From Anaerolineales bacterium (GTDB lineage: Bacteria > Chloroflexota > Anaerolineae > Anaerolineales > Villigracilaceae), in contig JAEURF010000094.1 of assembly GCA_016789205.1 (NCBI GenBank), forward strand, positions 1 to 6,559: DNA of 6,559 nucleotides, given 5' to 3'. Position 1 is the stretch's first letter. Every line of letters begins with the position of its first letter. The notes under the pieces are model-generated. The model saw nothing but the letters and a program-made list of their open reading frames with translations. It searched no databases and was not told the DNA's origin. Positions 5,518 to 6,559 of this stretch are shown here, piece by piece. The position numbers were made by a program, and so were the translations under genes.

Positions 5518-6559
5518 TTAACCTAACAGGCGATGCTCGCTAAAAATTCCGTCAAAAGCTTGGCGCGCATCGGCTTGGGCTTTTTCCCACCACTTTTTTT
5601 CAGAAGGCAAAAACAATTCGTCATATTCATTTTTGACCCAATTTTTCATCATGTCACTGGCGCCGAACCAGCGAAAAGCATGTTCTAGCACTGTAATTCG
5701 CAAACTGCGAATCGCTTGCCAGAGTGAATCTCCATACGTGCCAAACTCAAACGCCCCTGCATAAATCTTTTTTTCAGGATATTTTTCCTTCATCATTTGA
5801 TGCAAATATTCAGACATATCCCCATTAATCGAATAAAACTCTTCAGGATTCACACCCGCCACTTTCTTAACCTTGAACCTGCGTGCTGTTTCCTCAGCAG
5901 TTTCTTTCTCCGAAGGCGGATTCAACAACGTCATCTGATAACGCGGACCGTAACCTGTATGTATATCTAAAGCGAGAATCCGCGAATAATCGCTGACAGA
6001 TTTTGTATATAAATCCATCATAAACTTTGTTTCTTCTTGCAATTCAAATCCGCCAAACTGCATCCCGTTATGGATTCGATATTGTCCCATCAATGCGGTT
6101 TCACGAATGAGTTTGATTCCGCGTGGCAAGGCTTTAACGACATTTAGCAAAAATCTAAACTTTTCATAAAGCGGGCTTTTCAACGGGCGATTTGGATTTA
6201 ATAAAAATCCAAACGCTTCATAATATGGATTAACTTTTTTCAACTCTTCAAAACTCACAGAATTAAAATTACGGTTTAAGTCAATGCTGTTTTTATTGAC
6301 GCGCTGATGATATTTCATGCCATGCGGATTAATTGGATGAACGATGATAATTCCTGTGTTGTCAGGGTTAAATTTTGGCAAATATTCTTCTATAAAAAGT
6401 TGAATAACCCCCGAGCCGACGTAGCCTTCAATGCCATGTAAACCTGTGGTGAGAATAAACAAATTTTCTTTTTGTTTATTGGCATGAGCAATGATGACAT
6501 CAATGGTTAGTGATGAGTCGTGGGATAAGGGAAATGTATCCACGTGAGCATCAAGCCAG
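5518..6559 (-). CDS. DUF2817 / M14-like zinc carboxypeptidase (5'-partial)
   Basis: This is a predicted zinc-dependent metallopeptidase of the M14 (carboxypeptidase A-like) superfamily, DUF2817 branch. Counting from the GTG at 6543, the zinc ligands are H36 and E39 in GLHGIEG and H195 in LDIHTGYGP. R81 in YHQRVN and N90-R91 in DLNRNF correspond to the M14 substrate-carboxylate-binding Arg and Asn-Arg. E266 in AFEFGTYG is the likely catalytic Glu. All the key residues are present, so an active enzyme is expected. The frame stays open upstream of the GTG to the window edge (WLDAHV precedes it), so the true start lies beyond base 6559. No signal peptide can be judged because the N-terminus is missing. 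The substrate is unknown; peptides are likely and a cell-wall peptide is possible but not shown. No clear terminator follows the stop codon, so readthrough into the secreted-protein gene is possible. Confidence 0.85.
   Translation of the reverse strand, partial: WLDAHVDTFPLSHDSSLTIDVIIAHANKQKENLFILTTGLHGIEGYVGSGVIQLFIEEYLPKFNPDNTGIIIVHPINPHGMKYHQRVNKNSIDLNRNFNSVSFEELKKVNPYYEAFGFLLNPNRPLKSPLYEKFRFLLNVVKALPRGIKLIRETALMGQYRIHNGMQFGGFELQEETKFMMDLYTKSVSDYSRILALDIHTGYGPRYQMTLLNPPSEKETAEETARRFKVKKVAGVNPEEFYSINGDMSEYLHQMMKEKYPEKKIYAGAFEFGTYGDSLWQAIRSLRITVLEHAFRWFGASDMMKNWVKNEYDELFLPSEKKWWEKAQADARQAFDGIFSEHRLLG

Noticed and set aside
5498..5520. A/T-rich stretch after the DUF2817 stop as an intrinsic terminator
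   Set aside because: Only a loopless A-run/T-run palindrome is present, with no GC-rich stem.
6541..6543. GTG as the true start of the DUF2817 gene
   Set aside because: The frame stays open to the window edge with plausible coding sequence (WLDAHV), so the gene most likely starts outside.
1..6559. CRISPR array, tRNA, insertion sequence or phage genes
   Set aside because: Reading both strands showed no regularly spaced direct repeats, cloverleaf-like segments, transposase or integrase motifs.

Overview
The window is a moderately AT-rich bacterial chromosome segment with five genes and a sixth cut by the edge, closely packed in two opposing blocks. No phage, transposase, CRISPR, rRNA or tRNA signal was seen. 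The best guess for the source is an AT-rich Chloroflexota bacterium of the Anaerolineae type. This rests on the style of the Pro/Thr-rich secreted protein (Cys near the N-terminus, PPPTFAP-type linker, jelly-roll-like domain), the ABC-GH3-SIS gene set and the intergenic hairpins. It is an inference and no marker gene is present to confirm it.

Left block, plus strand (1-3490). The 3' part of a MalG-type sugar ABC permease is followed by an 84-base gap holding a long imperfect hairpin. Next come a two-domain family 3 glycoside hydrolase of the beta-N-acetylhexosaminidase (NagZ) type and, 16 bases later, a double-SIS-domain sugar-phosphate protein resembling the isomerase half of GlmS (NagB-II-like deaminase). 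Read together this looks like an amino-sugar catabolic operon. An N-acetylglucosamine-containing oligosaccharide is imported, split in the cytoplasm and fed towards fructose-6-phosphate. The substrate-binding protein, the partner permease, an N-acetylglucosamine kinase and NagA would be expected outside the window.

Middle (3491-4663). A 156-base intergenic region contains a candidate promoter and a 13-bp perfect inverted repeat. It precedes an ATP-grasp ligase that resembles D-Ala-D-Ala ligase in its ATP and magnesium sites but not in its D-Ala-binding residues. Its substrate is probably different, which makes this the most interesting gene here. A very clean bidirectional terminator closes this block.

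Right block, minus strand (4664-6559). A secreted, probably lipid-anchored protein with a beta-sandwich domain has its own promoter. Upstream of it is a DUF2817/M14-like zinc carboxypeptidase whose 5' end runs off the window.

No gene-free stretch exceeds about 160 bases. The annotated starts of the ATP-grasp gene (3647) and the secreted protein (5413) were chosen over longer reading frames because of clear Shine-Dalgarno sequences and, for the latter, promoter position.
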